Both the position numbers and the translations under genes were made by a program. From Dokdonella sp. (GTDB lineage: Bacteria; Pseudomonadota; Gammaproteobacteria; Xanthomonadales; Rhodanobacteraceae): 64,000 nt of DNA. Location: the NCBI RefSeq assembly GCF_019634815.1, contig NZ_JAHCAP010000013.1:1-64000 (forward strand), written 5' to 3'. Shown here in pieces: positions 55,511 to 63,456 of this stretch (within the stretch, counting starts at the first letter, position 1; each line of letters opens with the position of its first letter). Below the pieces are notes generated by a model, which saw only the letters and a program-made list of their open reading frames with translations, was not told where the DNA came from and did no database searches.

Positions 55511-57516
55511 GCGCGCGCTTGGCCATGCGCTGCCGCGACCACCGGCGCCAGATGCGCCTGATCCGACGCGCTCGGGTCCCTGCGCGCAGGATCGCGCAGG
55601 CCATGCAGGCGAAAGCGCCGATCGAGCGTGGTGACCAGGCCACCCAGCGCCATCAGCAGCGCGCCAAGCCAGATCCAGCGCACGAAGGGTTTGACATAGA
55701 TGCGCACGGCCCAGGCGCCGTCGTCGCCGAGCGGCTCGCCAAGCGCTGCATAAAGATCCCGGTGAAGGCTGGGCAGGATCGCCGATTCGGTCTGCACCTG
55801 ACTCGCACGCGCGTATTGGCGCTTTTGCGGATGCAGGGTGGCGATCTGCCGGCCATCCTCGAAAACCGTGAGCGTGCCTTGGCGTGCGCTGTAGTTCGGG
55901 CCGCGTGTTTCGACCACGCCGTCGAAGCGGAACTCAAGTGCACCGATCGCGACCTTCTGATTCGGGGCGAGGCGAATGTCCTTTTCGATGCTGGTCGACT
56001 CGACGATGAGCACACCGGCGACGAACAGCGCCACGCCGAAATGAGCGCAGATCATGCCAAGCATCTCGGGCGTGTAGCGGCGACCACGCGGTGCGTTGCG
56101 CCAGCGCGAGAACGCATAGGTGGCGATGCCAAGGCCAACCCACAGCGCGCCGGCAACACCGGCGAGCATGCGCAGCGGGGCCGGATGCAGCAACAAGGCG
56201 GCGAGTGCACATGCGATGAGTGCGATCACCAGTGCCGGCAGCAGGGCGCGCAGGGCTGCGCCGAGCCGACCGCTGCGCCAGTGGATGAACGGGCCGAACG
56301 GCATCAGCAACACCACCGGCACCATCAGCAGAATGAACAGCAAGGCAAAGTACGGCGGCCCGACCGAGATGCGGCCGAGGTTGAAGGCATCGCCGATCAT
56401 CGGGTACAGCGTGCCCAGCAACACCATCGCCGCGGCGCAGGCGAACATCAGGTTGTTGGTCAGCAGCAGGGTCTCGCGCGAAACCGCGGCGAAGGGCTCG
56501 CCGCCCGAGACCTTGGGCGCGCGCAGTGCGTAGAGCAGCAGCGAGCCACCGATCACGATGGCAAGGAAAGCGAGGATGAACACGCCGCGCCGGGGATCGC
56601 TCGCGAACGCATGCACGCTGGTGAGCACGCCCGAGCGTACGAGGAAAGTCCCCAGCAGCGACAAGGAGAAAGCGAAGATCGCCAGCAGCAGAGTCCACGC
56701 TCGGAACGAACCGCGCTTTTCTGTCACTGCTTGCGAGTGGATCAGGGCGGTGCCGACCAGCCAGGGCATGAACGAGGCATTCTCGACCGGATCCCAGAAC
56801 CACCAGCCGCCCCAGCCCAGTTCGTAATAGGCCCACCACGAACCCAGCGCGATGCCGAGCGTGAGCGCGGCCCAGGCGGCATTGGTCCACGGCCGCGCCC
56901 AGCGCACCCAGCGCACATCGAGTTCACCGCCGAGCAAGGCGGCGATCGCGAACGCAAAGGCCACCGAGAAGCCGACATAGCCGGTGTAGAGCATCGGTGG
57001 ATGCATCACCAGACCGGGATCCTGCAACACCGGGTTGAGGTCGTTGCCATCCAGCGGTGCGGGCAGCAGGCGCAGGAAGGGATTGGAGGTGAGCAGGGTG
57101 AACAGCAGAAAGCCGAGGCTGATGAAGCCGAGCACTGCGAGCACGCGTGCCATGAACACGTCGGGCAGGCGCCGCGACAGCGCAGCCACCGCGATCGTCC
57201 AGATGTTGAGGATCAGAATCCACAGCAACAGCGAGCCTTCATGTGCGCCCCATACCGCAGAGAAGCGGTAGAACCACGGCAGCAGCGAATTGGAGTTCTG
57301 CGCGACGTAGGCGACCGAGAAATCACCGCGCATGAAGGCGTAGGTGAGGATGCCGAAGGCAAGCATGACGAACACCGCCTGTCCGGCAGCTGCGGGCCGC
57401 GCCACGGCAACCAGCGCGGCGTTGCCGCGATGCGCGCCGATCAGCGGGAGTACGCACTGCAGGGCGGCGAGGATCAGCGCGAGGATCAGCGCAAATTGAC
57501 CGAGTTCAGGGAGCAT
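55507..57516 (-). CDS. ccmF: Heme lyase subunit CcmF
   Basis: 669-residue polytopic membrane protein, the heme ligase core. The WWD domain is WGGWWFWDPVENASFMPWL. Conserved periplasmic His residues include those in GAHEGSLLLW and DPGLVMHPPMLYTGYVG. ATG 57516 is chosen by family start (MLPELGQFALILAL); an in-frame TTG two codons earlier is unlikely. Its normal upstream neighbour ccmE lies 5.2 kb away because the electron-conduit genes intervene. Confidence 0.96.
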   Translation of the reverse strand: MLPELGQFALILALILAALQCVLPLIGAHRGNAALVAVARPAAAGQAVFVMLAFGILTYAFMRGDFSVAYVAQNSNSLLPWFYRFSAVWGAHEGSLLLWILILNIWTIAVAALSRRLPDVFMARVLAVLGFISLGFLLFTLLTSNPFLRLLPAPLDGNDLNPVLQDPGLVMHPPMLYTGYVGFSVAFAFAIAALLGGELDVRWVRWARPWTNAAWAALTLGIALGSWWAYYELGWGGWWFWDPVENASFMPWLVGTALIHSQAVTEKRGSFRAWTLLLAIFAFSLSLLGTFLVRSGVLTSVHAFASDPRRGVFILAFLAIVIGGSLLLYALRAPKVSGGEPFAAVSRETLLLTNNLMFACAAAMVLLGTLYPMIGDAFNLGRISVGPPYFALLFILLMVPVVLLMPFGPFIHWRSGRLGAALRALLPALVIALIACALAALLLHPAPLRMLAGVAGALWVGLGIATYAFSRWRNAPRGRRYTPEMLGMICAHFGVALFVAGVLIVESTSIEKDIRLAPNQKVAIGALEFRFDGVVETRGPNYSARQGTLTVFEDGRQIATLHPQKRQYARASQVQTESAILPSLHRDLYAALGEPLGDDGAWAVRIYVKPFVRWIWLGALLMALGGLVTTLDRRFRLHGLRDPARRDPSASDQAHLAPVVAAAHGQARA

Positions 57517-57580
57517 GTGCAACGTAGGGGTGCCTTGTCCCGACAGGATACTCGACTGCGGGCGGCGCCGCGAATCGGCG

Positions 57581-57687
57581 CGTCATTCCCAAGGCAACGC
57601 GGGCGCTGTCTTGCGCGGCATGCCAGCGAAGTTTTTGCTTCGGTACTTCACGGAAAAGCCGGATCCCGGCTTTCGCCGGGATGACGG
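57581..57687. repeat. MITE-like dispersed repeat with terminal inverted repeats
   Basis: A ~107-base element between ccmF and the HiPIP gene is bounded by CGTCATTCCC on the left and GGGATGACG on the right, inverted copies of one another. Inside lies a CCCGGC-tttc-GCCGGG hairpin. Elements with GTCATTCCCG-type ends are common mobile or rearranged repeats in many proteobacteria. It lies at the left end of the insertion that splits the ccm locus. Confidence 0.65.
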
Positions 57688-57736
57688 CCTGTTCAAGGAT
57701 GGGTTGTTGTTCAGCGCTGCCTTGAGAGGCAGACGA

Positions 57737-58090
57737 TCAGGCTTTCTTGTCAGCGTGCGCCGAACACCAGCCCTTGGTGTGGACCGACTTGCCCGGGAAC
57801 AACTGGCACGGGCCGTATTCGGCGCTGCCACCCTGCCAGAAGTTGCAGTTGGCGCAGTCCTGGGTCGGCTTGTGGTTGGGGTATTTCGCGCCGTCGACCT
57901 TGGTGGTGTCCTCGACATAGCCAAGGGCCTGTGCCGTGGGATCACTCGGCGACAGGTGCGGCAGATCGTCGCTGCGGGCGAGATTGGGCAGCACGGTGAT
58001 TGCGAGGGCGGCGCCGGCACCAACGCTGGTGGTCTTGAGAAAACGGCGGCGCGCCGCATCGAATGGAGACTTTTGTTCTTGCTTGGACAT
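57737..58090 (-). CDS. High-potential iron-sulfur protein (HiPIP), Tat-exported
   Basis: 117 residues. A twin-arginine signal (AARRRFLKTTSVGAGAAL) is cleaved before ~residue 40, leaving a ~77-residue mature protein. The four [4Fe-4S] ligands are C79, C82, C95 and C109 (DCANCNFWQGG, YGPCQLFPGK, GWCSAH), the HiPIP pattern with a Phe-Pro-Gly-Lys turn. HiPIPs are soluble periplasmic electron carriers. In Rhodopseudomonas palustris PioC, a HiPIP, works with PioA and PioB in Fe(II) oxidation. A good ribosome-binding site (AGGAA) supports ATG 58090. It is the last gene of the four-gene conduit set. Confidence 0.93.
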   Translation of the reverse strand: MSKQEQKSPFDAARRRFLKTTSVGAGAALAITVLPNLARSDDLPHLSPSDPTAQALGYVEDTTKVDGAKYPNHKPTQDCANCNFWQGGSAEYGPCQLFPGKSVHTKGWCSAHADKKA

Positions 58091-58169
58091 GGGCAGGTTC
58101 CTGGCTAGCTGAAGCATCGCTGGGAAAATGCGGCGCCCGGGTCGGTGGGCGTTGAAACGAGCGTTCGTC

Positions 58170-58850
58170 CTATGGCGTCGCGGCCTGAAGCCAACCGGCA
58201 AGCTGCCGGATTGCCTCATCGTCGAGATTATGCGCCACTCCATGCATGATGTGGTCGTTGCTCGACATCAGGGTTTCGGTCTTGTCGCGAAACTCCGTGA
58301 GCCTGCGTGCGAGATATTGTTCATGCTGCCCTCGCAGTGCCGGATAGGCGAGGTAGCGCGAGGCATCGCCGTCGACCCGGCCGTCGGCCGCCGTGCCGTG
58401 GCAACCCTGGCATGGCACGATGCCGCGGGCGGGATCGCCTTGGCGATACAGCATTTGCCCTTGCGCGAATGCCGCGGGATCTCCGCTGGAAGGAGCCGGC
58501 GCTTGCGCTGCGTAATAGGCCGACAGGTCACGCAGGTCCTGATCGCTGACATTGAGGCTGCGCAGGATCGCGGTCATCGGCGAATCGGGGTTGGCACCGC
58601 GCTGGTATTCGACCAGTTCCCAGTACAGGTAGTCGATTTTCTGGCCGCCGATGTTGGCAAACGCCGGGACCGGCGAAGATCCGTTCTTGCCGTGGCAGGC
58701 CGAGCACAGTTCGATCTTCCGTGCGCCAGCCTGCACGTCGCCCTGAACCGGCGCGACCGCGCGCAGATCCAGCATGCGCGAGGATGCGCAGCCGGCGAGG
58801 ATGGGCAGGGCAACCGCAAGGATCAACACCGGAGGCAGGTTCGGCTTCAT
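58170..58850 (-). CDS. Diheme c4-type cytochrome lipoprotein
   Basis: 226 residues with a lipoprotein signal ending LPILAGC (lipid Cys21). Two class I cytochrome c domains have heme motifs CSACH (49-53) and CQGCH (147-151), with candidate axial Met in SPMTAIL (about 92) and IMHGVAHNL (about 202). The domain spacing and SAYYAAQ/GWLQ segments match cytochrome c4. Lipid anchoring would place it at a membrane facing the periplasm, between the decaheme unit and soluble carriers or the terminal oxidase. It is 11 bases after the barrel gene and ~80 before the HiPIP gene. Confidence 0.92.
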   Translation of the reverse strand: MKPNLPPVLILAVALPILAGCASSRMLDLRAVAPVQGDVQAGARKIELCSACHGKNGSSPVPAFANIGGQKIDYLYWELVEYQRGANPDSPMTAILRSLNVSDQDLRDLSAYYAAQAPAPSSGDPAAFAQGQMLYRQGDPARGIVPCQGCHGTAADGRVDGDASRYLAYPALRGQHEQYLARRLTEFRDKTETLMSSNDHIMHGVAHNLDDEAIRQLAGWLQAATP

Positions 58851-58861
58851 CTGCACGCTCC

Positions 58862-61432
58862 TCACAGCTGGACGTTCAACAGCACGCCGACCAGGTTTGC
58901 GTTGTAGCTGATCGGCCCGCCATCGGTGTAGACGCGATGATCGATGACACGCGCAGCGTCGAAACCGAGGTAGTGCCAATCGCTGACGCGGCCGCGCTCG
59001 TAGTAATCGAACACGCGCAGCGACAGACGTTCGGCAAGCGGCAGCGTTACGCCGATGGTGAGCGCATTGACGCGGTAGGTCATTGCCGGAAACTGGCCGC
59101 CGCCAGGGCCTGTGCCGGTCACGGACGCCGGGTAGGCAAGCGCACTTGAACCGGCATACGTGTAGAGGTCGAGGCCACGTGCATTGGTGTAGTTCCAGCT
59201 CGCATCGATGCGGACGCGACCGATGCGGTGGTCGAGCGTGGCACCGCCGTAGAAGTTGCGCTGCTTGTCGCGCAGCCACCACTGGCCGCTCAATGCGTAG
59301 TTAGGTCCGCCCAGGTACGGATCGACACCCGCGCCGTTCTGCTGATCCTGTACGTTGGACAGGCGCAGCTGCGAGCGATCCCATGCCGCATAGGCGCTGA
59401 TGTTGGTGCCATCGCGTGGTTGCCAATCCCATTGCAGCGTCGCGCTGCTAGTCTGGTAATCCTGCCGTCCGATCGGAGCATCGTAGGAGTTCCAGTCGCC
59501 GCGCAGCGAGGCCGACAGGCTCATGTCCTCGCGCGGCATGATCGTGGCCATCACGTCGATCTTGTGGCCGTCGCGGCTGGACATGTCGTACTTGCGCATC
59601 GCCTCGACCGTGTGCGAGGGCGTGCCACCCGCCGGCGGCACGTAGCCAGGCAGGTCGATGGAGTAGGTGAATTCGTAGGGATCGAATTCGTAGCGGTCGC
59701 CGTTGGACTTCTTCCAGGTGTAATTGGCGCGCAGCGTGAGCCAGTCCAGACTGCGGTTGATCCAGGTGAGCTTGAGGCTGTTGTCGTCGATGCGCCGGCG
59801 CTCGCGGTGGGTGGGTTCGTAGCGATTGAAGGCGAACGTTGCGCCCAGCGTGTTCTTGGTGTCGAGCTTCCAGTCCGCGCCGAGATTGGCGTCGATGGTC
59901 TGCAGATCGAGCGGCAGGCTGCGCACACGCGTGATGTTGGAAGGCGCAGTGATGGGGTTGAACAGTCCGACTTCGCCGGGCACGATGCTGCCCTGCGAGC
60001 CGTTCTCGGCGATATAGCCGTAATCGCCGGTGAGCGGGTTGTAGGCGAGGTAGCCGTTGCGATAGTCATCGCGATTGAAGCGCAAGCCGCCTCGCAGCGA
60101 AATGTCGCTGCTTGGCTGCAGGCTGATGCGCGCATCGAGCAGGCTGGTGTCGATGCGCATGTCGGCCGAGCGACGCGACAATGCGGCCGGGGTGTTCCAG
60201 TCCGAGCAGCGATACAGGAAGGGATTGGCTGGTCCGGGGTTGAGGTTGCCGCCCAGGCCGATGCCGAACACGCCTGTGCAGTCGATCGGTGCGATCAACG
60301 TGTCGTCCTGGCTCATGCGACCGGCCGAGGCAGTGAGCGAGATCTCGCCGTTGAGCGGCAACGTGCGCGTCAGCGTGGCCTTGAGGTTGTGGTAGTCGTT
60401 GTCCGGCTCCATCGCCATCTGGCCGGTCGTCAGCGGTGCGGCTGCCGAGCCGGGGACCACGGCCCAGAGCGCGTAGGGCATCTGGAAGGTGTAGCGTGTG
60501 TAGCGGTCGCGATAGAACGAACCGGAATAGGAAAAGTCCATGCGCCAGATCGAGCCGGCATAACGCAGTCCGCCGTTGAGATTGAGCGTGTGGTCGTCGA
60601 TCGGCTTGACTGTTTCCAGCGCGCCACCGTTGGCGGGGAATGGAAAATTGAAGAAGAACGCGCCGCCATAGGGGCGCGCACCCTTGCGCTGCTCGTCACT
60701 GAGATTGGCGTAGGCCGTCCAGCGGGGCGACAGGAACATGTTGAAACCCAGACCCTGTTTGGAGCGTTTGACCGACAGCGTGCGCTCGCCCGCGGCCGCC
60801 GATACCGCGGCCACGTCGGCAACGCTGCTGCCGGCGGGCACCAACGGCGCAGGCAAGGTCAGGCGATCGCTGCCGATGCCGTTCCAGATCGAACGCGCAT
60901 TGGCGGATACGACATTGGGCTGGTCACGCAGGAAGGCCTGGATCTTGTAGGCGCCCGCGCGGCCGAACACCGCCTGGTAGTACTGGTCATCTGCGCTGAT
61001 GCGACTGGCGCGCACGTTGGCGTAGGTGCCGTCGGATGGGCGCTGCCAGGTGTAGTCGAGCAGGCCCAGGATGGGGCCGCTGTCCCAGTCGGCGTAGCGC
61101 ATCCACAGGGCATTGCGGTCATCGCCGCTGGTGGCGATGGCGCCGACCTGCAGCACGCCGTAGCCGATCCACGATCCGAACTCGTCGAGCGCCGGCGGTT
61201 CGGCGGGGCACATGTAGGGATTGCCGGTCGGTGATCGGCGCTGTCCGGCGATCAACCAGCTCGTGCCACGCGCATCGGGTGTGTACTGCTGCGCGCCCGC
61301 CGTCGGATCAAGCTTGTTCGCGCGCCAGGTGTCGACGCCGATGCCGCTGTCGGCATGTGCGGGCAGGATCGCGGCGAGCGCGAGCGCGAGTGGCAATCTG
61401 CACAACAAGGTGGAGCGTCGCTGCGCGTGCAT
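58862..61432 (-). CDS. MtrB/PioB-family outer-membrane beta-barrel
   Basis: 856-residue outer-membrane porin that, in Mtr/Pio systems, sheathes the decaheme cytochrome so electrons can cross the membrane. A signal peptide (LPLALALAAILPAHA) precedes alternating hydrophobic/aromatic strands. The C-terminus carries the family ending RVFDYYERGRVSDWHYLGF and SYNANLVGVLLNVQL, which ends in an aliphatic-polar last strand. The N-terminal CxxC known from Shewanella MtrB is absent; only a single Cys75 (NPYMCPAEP) lies in that region. An AGGAGG site fixes ATG 61432, 15 bases after the decaheme gene. Confidence 0.92.
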   Translation of the reverse strand: MHAQRRSTLLCRLPLALALAAILPAHADSGIGVDTWRANKLDPTAGAQQYTPDARGTSWLIAGQRRSPTGNPYMCPAEPPALDEFGSWIGYGVLQVGAIATSGDDRNALWMRYADWDSGPILGLLDYTWQRPSDGTYANVRASRISADDQYYQAVFGRAGAYKIQAFLRDQPNVVSANARSIWNGIGSDRLTLPAPLVPAGSSVADVAAVSAAAGERTLSVKRSKQGLGFNMFLSPRWTAYANLSDEQRKGARPYGGAFFFNFPFPANGGALETVKPIDDHTLNLNGGLRYAGSIWRMDFSYSGSFYRDRYTRYTFQMPYALWAVVPGSAAAPLTTGQMAMEPDNDYHNLKATLTRTLPLNGEISLTASAGRMSQDDTLIAPIDCTGVFGIGLGGNLNPGPANPFLYRCSDWNTPAALSRRSADMRIDTSLLDARISLQPSSDISLRGGLRFNRDDYRNGYLAYNPLTGDYGYIAENGSQGSIVPGEVGLFNPITAPSNITRVRSLPLDLQTIDANLGADWKLDTKNTLGATFAFNRYEPTHRERRRIDDNSLKLTWINRSLDWLTLRANYTWKKSNGDRYEFDPYEFTYSIDLPGYVPPAGGTPSHTVEAMRKYDMSSRDGHKIDVMATIMPREDMSLSASLRGDWNSYDAPIGRQDYQTSSATLQWDWQPRDGTNISAYAAWDRSQLRLSNVQDQQNGAGVDPYLGGPNYALSGQWWLRDKQRNFYGGATLDHRIGRVRIDASWNYTNARGLDLYTYAGSSALAYPASVTGTGPGGGQFPAMTYRVNALTIGVTLPLAERLSLRVFDYYERGRVSDWHYLGFDAARVIDHRVYTDGGPISYNANLVGVLLNVQL

Positions 61433-61447
61433 GATCGGCCTCCTTCC

Positions 61448-62506
61448 TCATTCGTGGAAACGCGGGCCCGAAGGCGCGTTCGAGCCGTGGATGTTGGCGT
61501 GGCAGGTGAGGCAGCCGCGCCCCATCACGCGTTCGTCCGGATGCGCACCGGTAGCCAGCGATTGCGCGGTGTGCAGATCGTTGGGATGGCGCTGGCCGGT
61601 GTGGCACTGCTGGCACAGGAAGGGGATCGGCGCGACCAGCAGCGTGTTCTGGTTGGAACCATGCGGCGTGTGGCAGTTGAGACAGCTTTCGCGCACCGGG
61701 GCGTGCTCGAACAGGAACGGGCCACGCTTTTCCGCATGGCATTGGTAGCAGGTCTCGTTGACGGTGTTGGTCTTCAGTAACGGCGAAGTGATCGAGCCGT
61801 GCGGGTTGTGGCAGTCGACGCAACTCATCTGTCCTTCGGGCAAGGGCATGTGCGAGCGGCGGTTGAACTGAATGCGAATGTCCTTGTGGCACTGCGCGCA
61901 GGTGTCGTTGATCGAGGCTTTGGCGAGCAGGCCTTCCGCCGAGAAATTGGCCATTGGATTGTGGCAATCGCTGCAGGAAAGGTCGTTGCGTTGATGCACC
62001 GAGCCGGACCAGTGGTCACGCGGCCCCCCTTTGTGACAGGCGAGACACGTTCGTGTCTGGACCTCGACCGGCGTACCCGATGCCTTGGTGAAGCCGATGA
62101 TGAGGCCGGGGGTTTGCGGCGACTGTGCGTGTGCGGAACCCGGCCCGTGGCAGGTTTCACAAACCGGGATCGATGCATCGGCCTTGTTGGCGGCGTGCAA
62201 ACCCAGTGCATGCAAGGTATGGGTGAAATGGTCGGCCTCGAGTTGATGGCAGGCGATGCACGAGCCTTCGCCGATGGCGTGCGCATCGGGAGCCTGCGGA
62301 TTGCCGGCTACGCGCGCCCGCGCAAATCCCGGTGCCGCCAGCAGACGGGTCCGGCTGGCCTGCACTTCTTCGCCGGTCAGGGTCGATGAGGGCAGCGTGC
62401 GCGCCAACGCGTCACGGCTCTGCTGGGCCTGTGCAGATGCGCTTGCAAGCCACAACGAAACTGCCGTCAGCAACGGCAACAGCGAACTTCGCAGCGCGGT
62501 GGTCAT
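61448..62506 (-). CDS. Decaheme MtrA/PioA-type c cytochrome
   Basis: 352 residues with a Sec signal (about 1-27) and exactly ten CxxCH motifs. Their positions are about 83, 116, 154, 178, 203, 229, 253, 275, 298 and 332, evenly spread as in the MtrA/DmsE family. It is close to Shewanella MtrA in length and lacks the long N-terminal extension of PioA. It should sit inside the MtrB-type barrel and carry electrons across the outer membrane. GGAGA lies six bases before ATG 62506. It is the first gene of the conduit set, 202 bases after ccmE. Confidence 0.95.
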   Translation of the reverse strand: MTTALRSSLLPLLTAVSLWLASASAQAQQSRDALARTLPSSTLTGEEVQASRTRLLAAPGFARARVAGNPQAPDAHAIGEGSCIACHQLEADHFTHTLHALGLHAANKADASIPVCETCHGPGSAHAQSPQTPGLIIGFTKASGTPVEVQTRTCLACHKGGPRDHWSGSVHQRNDLSCSDCHNPMANFSAEGLLAKASINDTCAQCHKDIRIQFNRRSHMPLPEGQMSCVDCHNPHGSITSPLLKTNTVNETCYQCHAEKRGPFLFEHAPVRESCLNCHTPHGSNQNTLLVAPIPFLCQQCHTGQRHPNDLHTAQSLATGAHPDERVMGRGCLTCHANIHGSNAPSGPRFHE

Positions 62507-62708
62507 GCGCTTCTCCCGATGGGTGGCTATCCGCGCACATCGGCAGCTGATCCCGCTGTTCGCCGTCGACGGTCGGTGCAGATTCTTGCGCGGACTGGCT
62601 TGCGAGGCCCGACTATGCGCCGCGGGGTGCGGGAACACAAGGCCACGCGCAACACCGGTGACGCTCGCTGTACGAGCGCATCAGGTGACCGGAAACACCA
62701 CGGCTGTG
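62507..62708 (-). promoter_or_regulatory. Spacer between ccmE and the decaheme gene
   Basis: These 202 bases hold a small hairpin CGCTCG-ctgta-CGAGCG (62662-62678) shortly after the ccmE stop and a TCACCGGTGA palindrome beside it. There is no T-run, so transcription could continue from ccmCDE. The length is enough for a separate promoter but I see no convincing hexamers. Confidence 0.35.
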
Positions 62709-63176
62709 CTATTGCTCGCGCTCGGGTGCCGCGCCGGCGAGCGGCGCTTGCGCGTGCTTGGCCTTGTCGATCGCGTCGTGGACCTCGGGTGGCATGTAGG
62801 TTTCGTCATGCTTGGCGAGAATCTGGGTGGCGGCGAAATGATCGCCCTGCATCTTGCCGGTGGCGACGATGCTTTGGCCTTCGCGGAACAGATCGGGCAG
62901 GATGCCGGTGTATTGCACCGGCATTTCCTTGAAGCGATCGGTGACGATGAAGTCGACGCGCAATGAATCGCTGGCGCGCTTGACCGAGTTCTCGAGCACC
63001 ACGCCGCCGAGGCGGAAGGTCGCATCCGCTGGCACATGGCCGGCGTGCACTTCGCTCGGCGAATACAGGTAGTTGGTGTTCTCGCCGAGCGTGAGCGCAA
63101 TCAGGGTCGCGGCCACGGCCACCGCGGCGAGTACCAGCGAGACGATGATGAGTCGTCGCTTGCGAGTCGGCGTCAT
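62709..63176 (-). CDS. ccmE: Periplasmic heme chaperone CcmE
   Basis: 155 residues: one N-terminal helix (LIIVSLVLAAVAVAATLIALTL), an OB-fold, and the covalent heme-binding His123 with Tyr127 in AKHDETYMPPEV. It carries heme from CcmC to CcmF. It overlaps ccmD by ATGA. Confidence 0.95.
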   Translation of the reverse strand: MTPTRKRRLIIVSLVLAAVAVAATLIALTLGENTNYLYSPSEVHAGHVPADATFRLGGVVLENSVKRASDSLRVDFIVTDRFKEMPVQYTGILPDLFREGQSIVATGKMQGDHFAATQILAKHDETYMPPEVHDAIDKAKHAQAPLAGAAPEREQ

Positions 63177-63349
63177 GGCGTATTCCTGCTGCGCGCGGCA
63201 CTGCGGCGCATGCGATCACGCACCTGGGCAAGCTGGCGCCGCTGCTGCGCGCGCGCCGACCACAGCTCCACTGCCATCACCGTCAGGAACACGGCCAGGG
63301 AAGCCCACACATAGCTCCCGTAACCGCCCATTTCGAAGAATTCGCGCAT
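63173..63349 (-). CDS. ccmD: Heme exporter protein CcmD
   Basis: A 58-residue single-helix membrane peptide that stabilises CcmC-CcmE. It begins MREFFEMGGYGSYVWASLAV, has one membrane helix (to about residue 30) and a basic tail (QQRRQLAQVRDRMRR). It overlaps the ccmE start by 4 bases and lies 107 bases from ccmC. Family members are similarly small, so it is easily missed. Confidence 0.9.
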   Translation of the reverse strand: MREFFEMGGYGSYVWASLAVFLTVMAVELWSARAQQRRQLAQVRDRMRRSAARSRNTP

Positions 63350-63456
63350 CGTCGTTTGCTGTCCGTTGAACCCTGGGTCACACCGCGCCGGGAAGCATCA
63401 ATGATACCTGCCTGCCGCAGCGCGCGCGTGAATCAAGACAACGCGTGCCGCAGTGT

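Noticed and set aside
57737..58243. A longer HiPIP reading frame starting at 58243
   Set aside because: The extra 51 residues precede the twin-arginine signal, which needs to be near the N-terminus, and a good ribosome-binding site lies before ATG 58090.
59228..61234. A plus-strand open frame of 668 codons
   Set aside because: It is opposite the MtrB/PioB-type barrel gene, which has a signal peptide, a ribosome-binding site and the family C-terminus.
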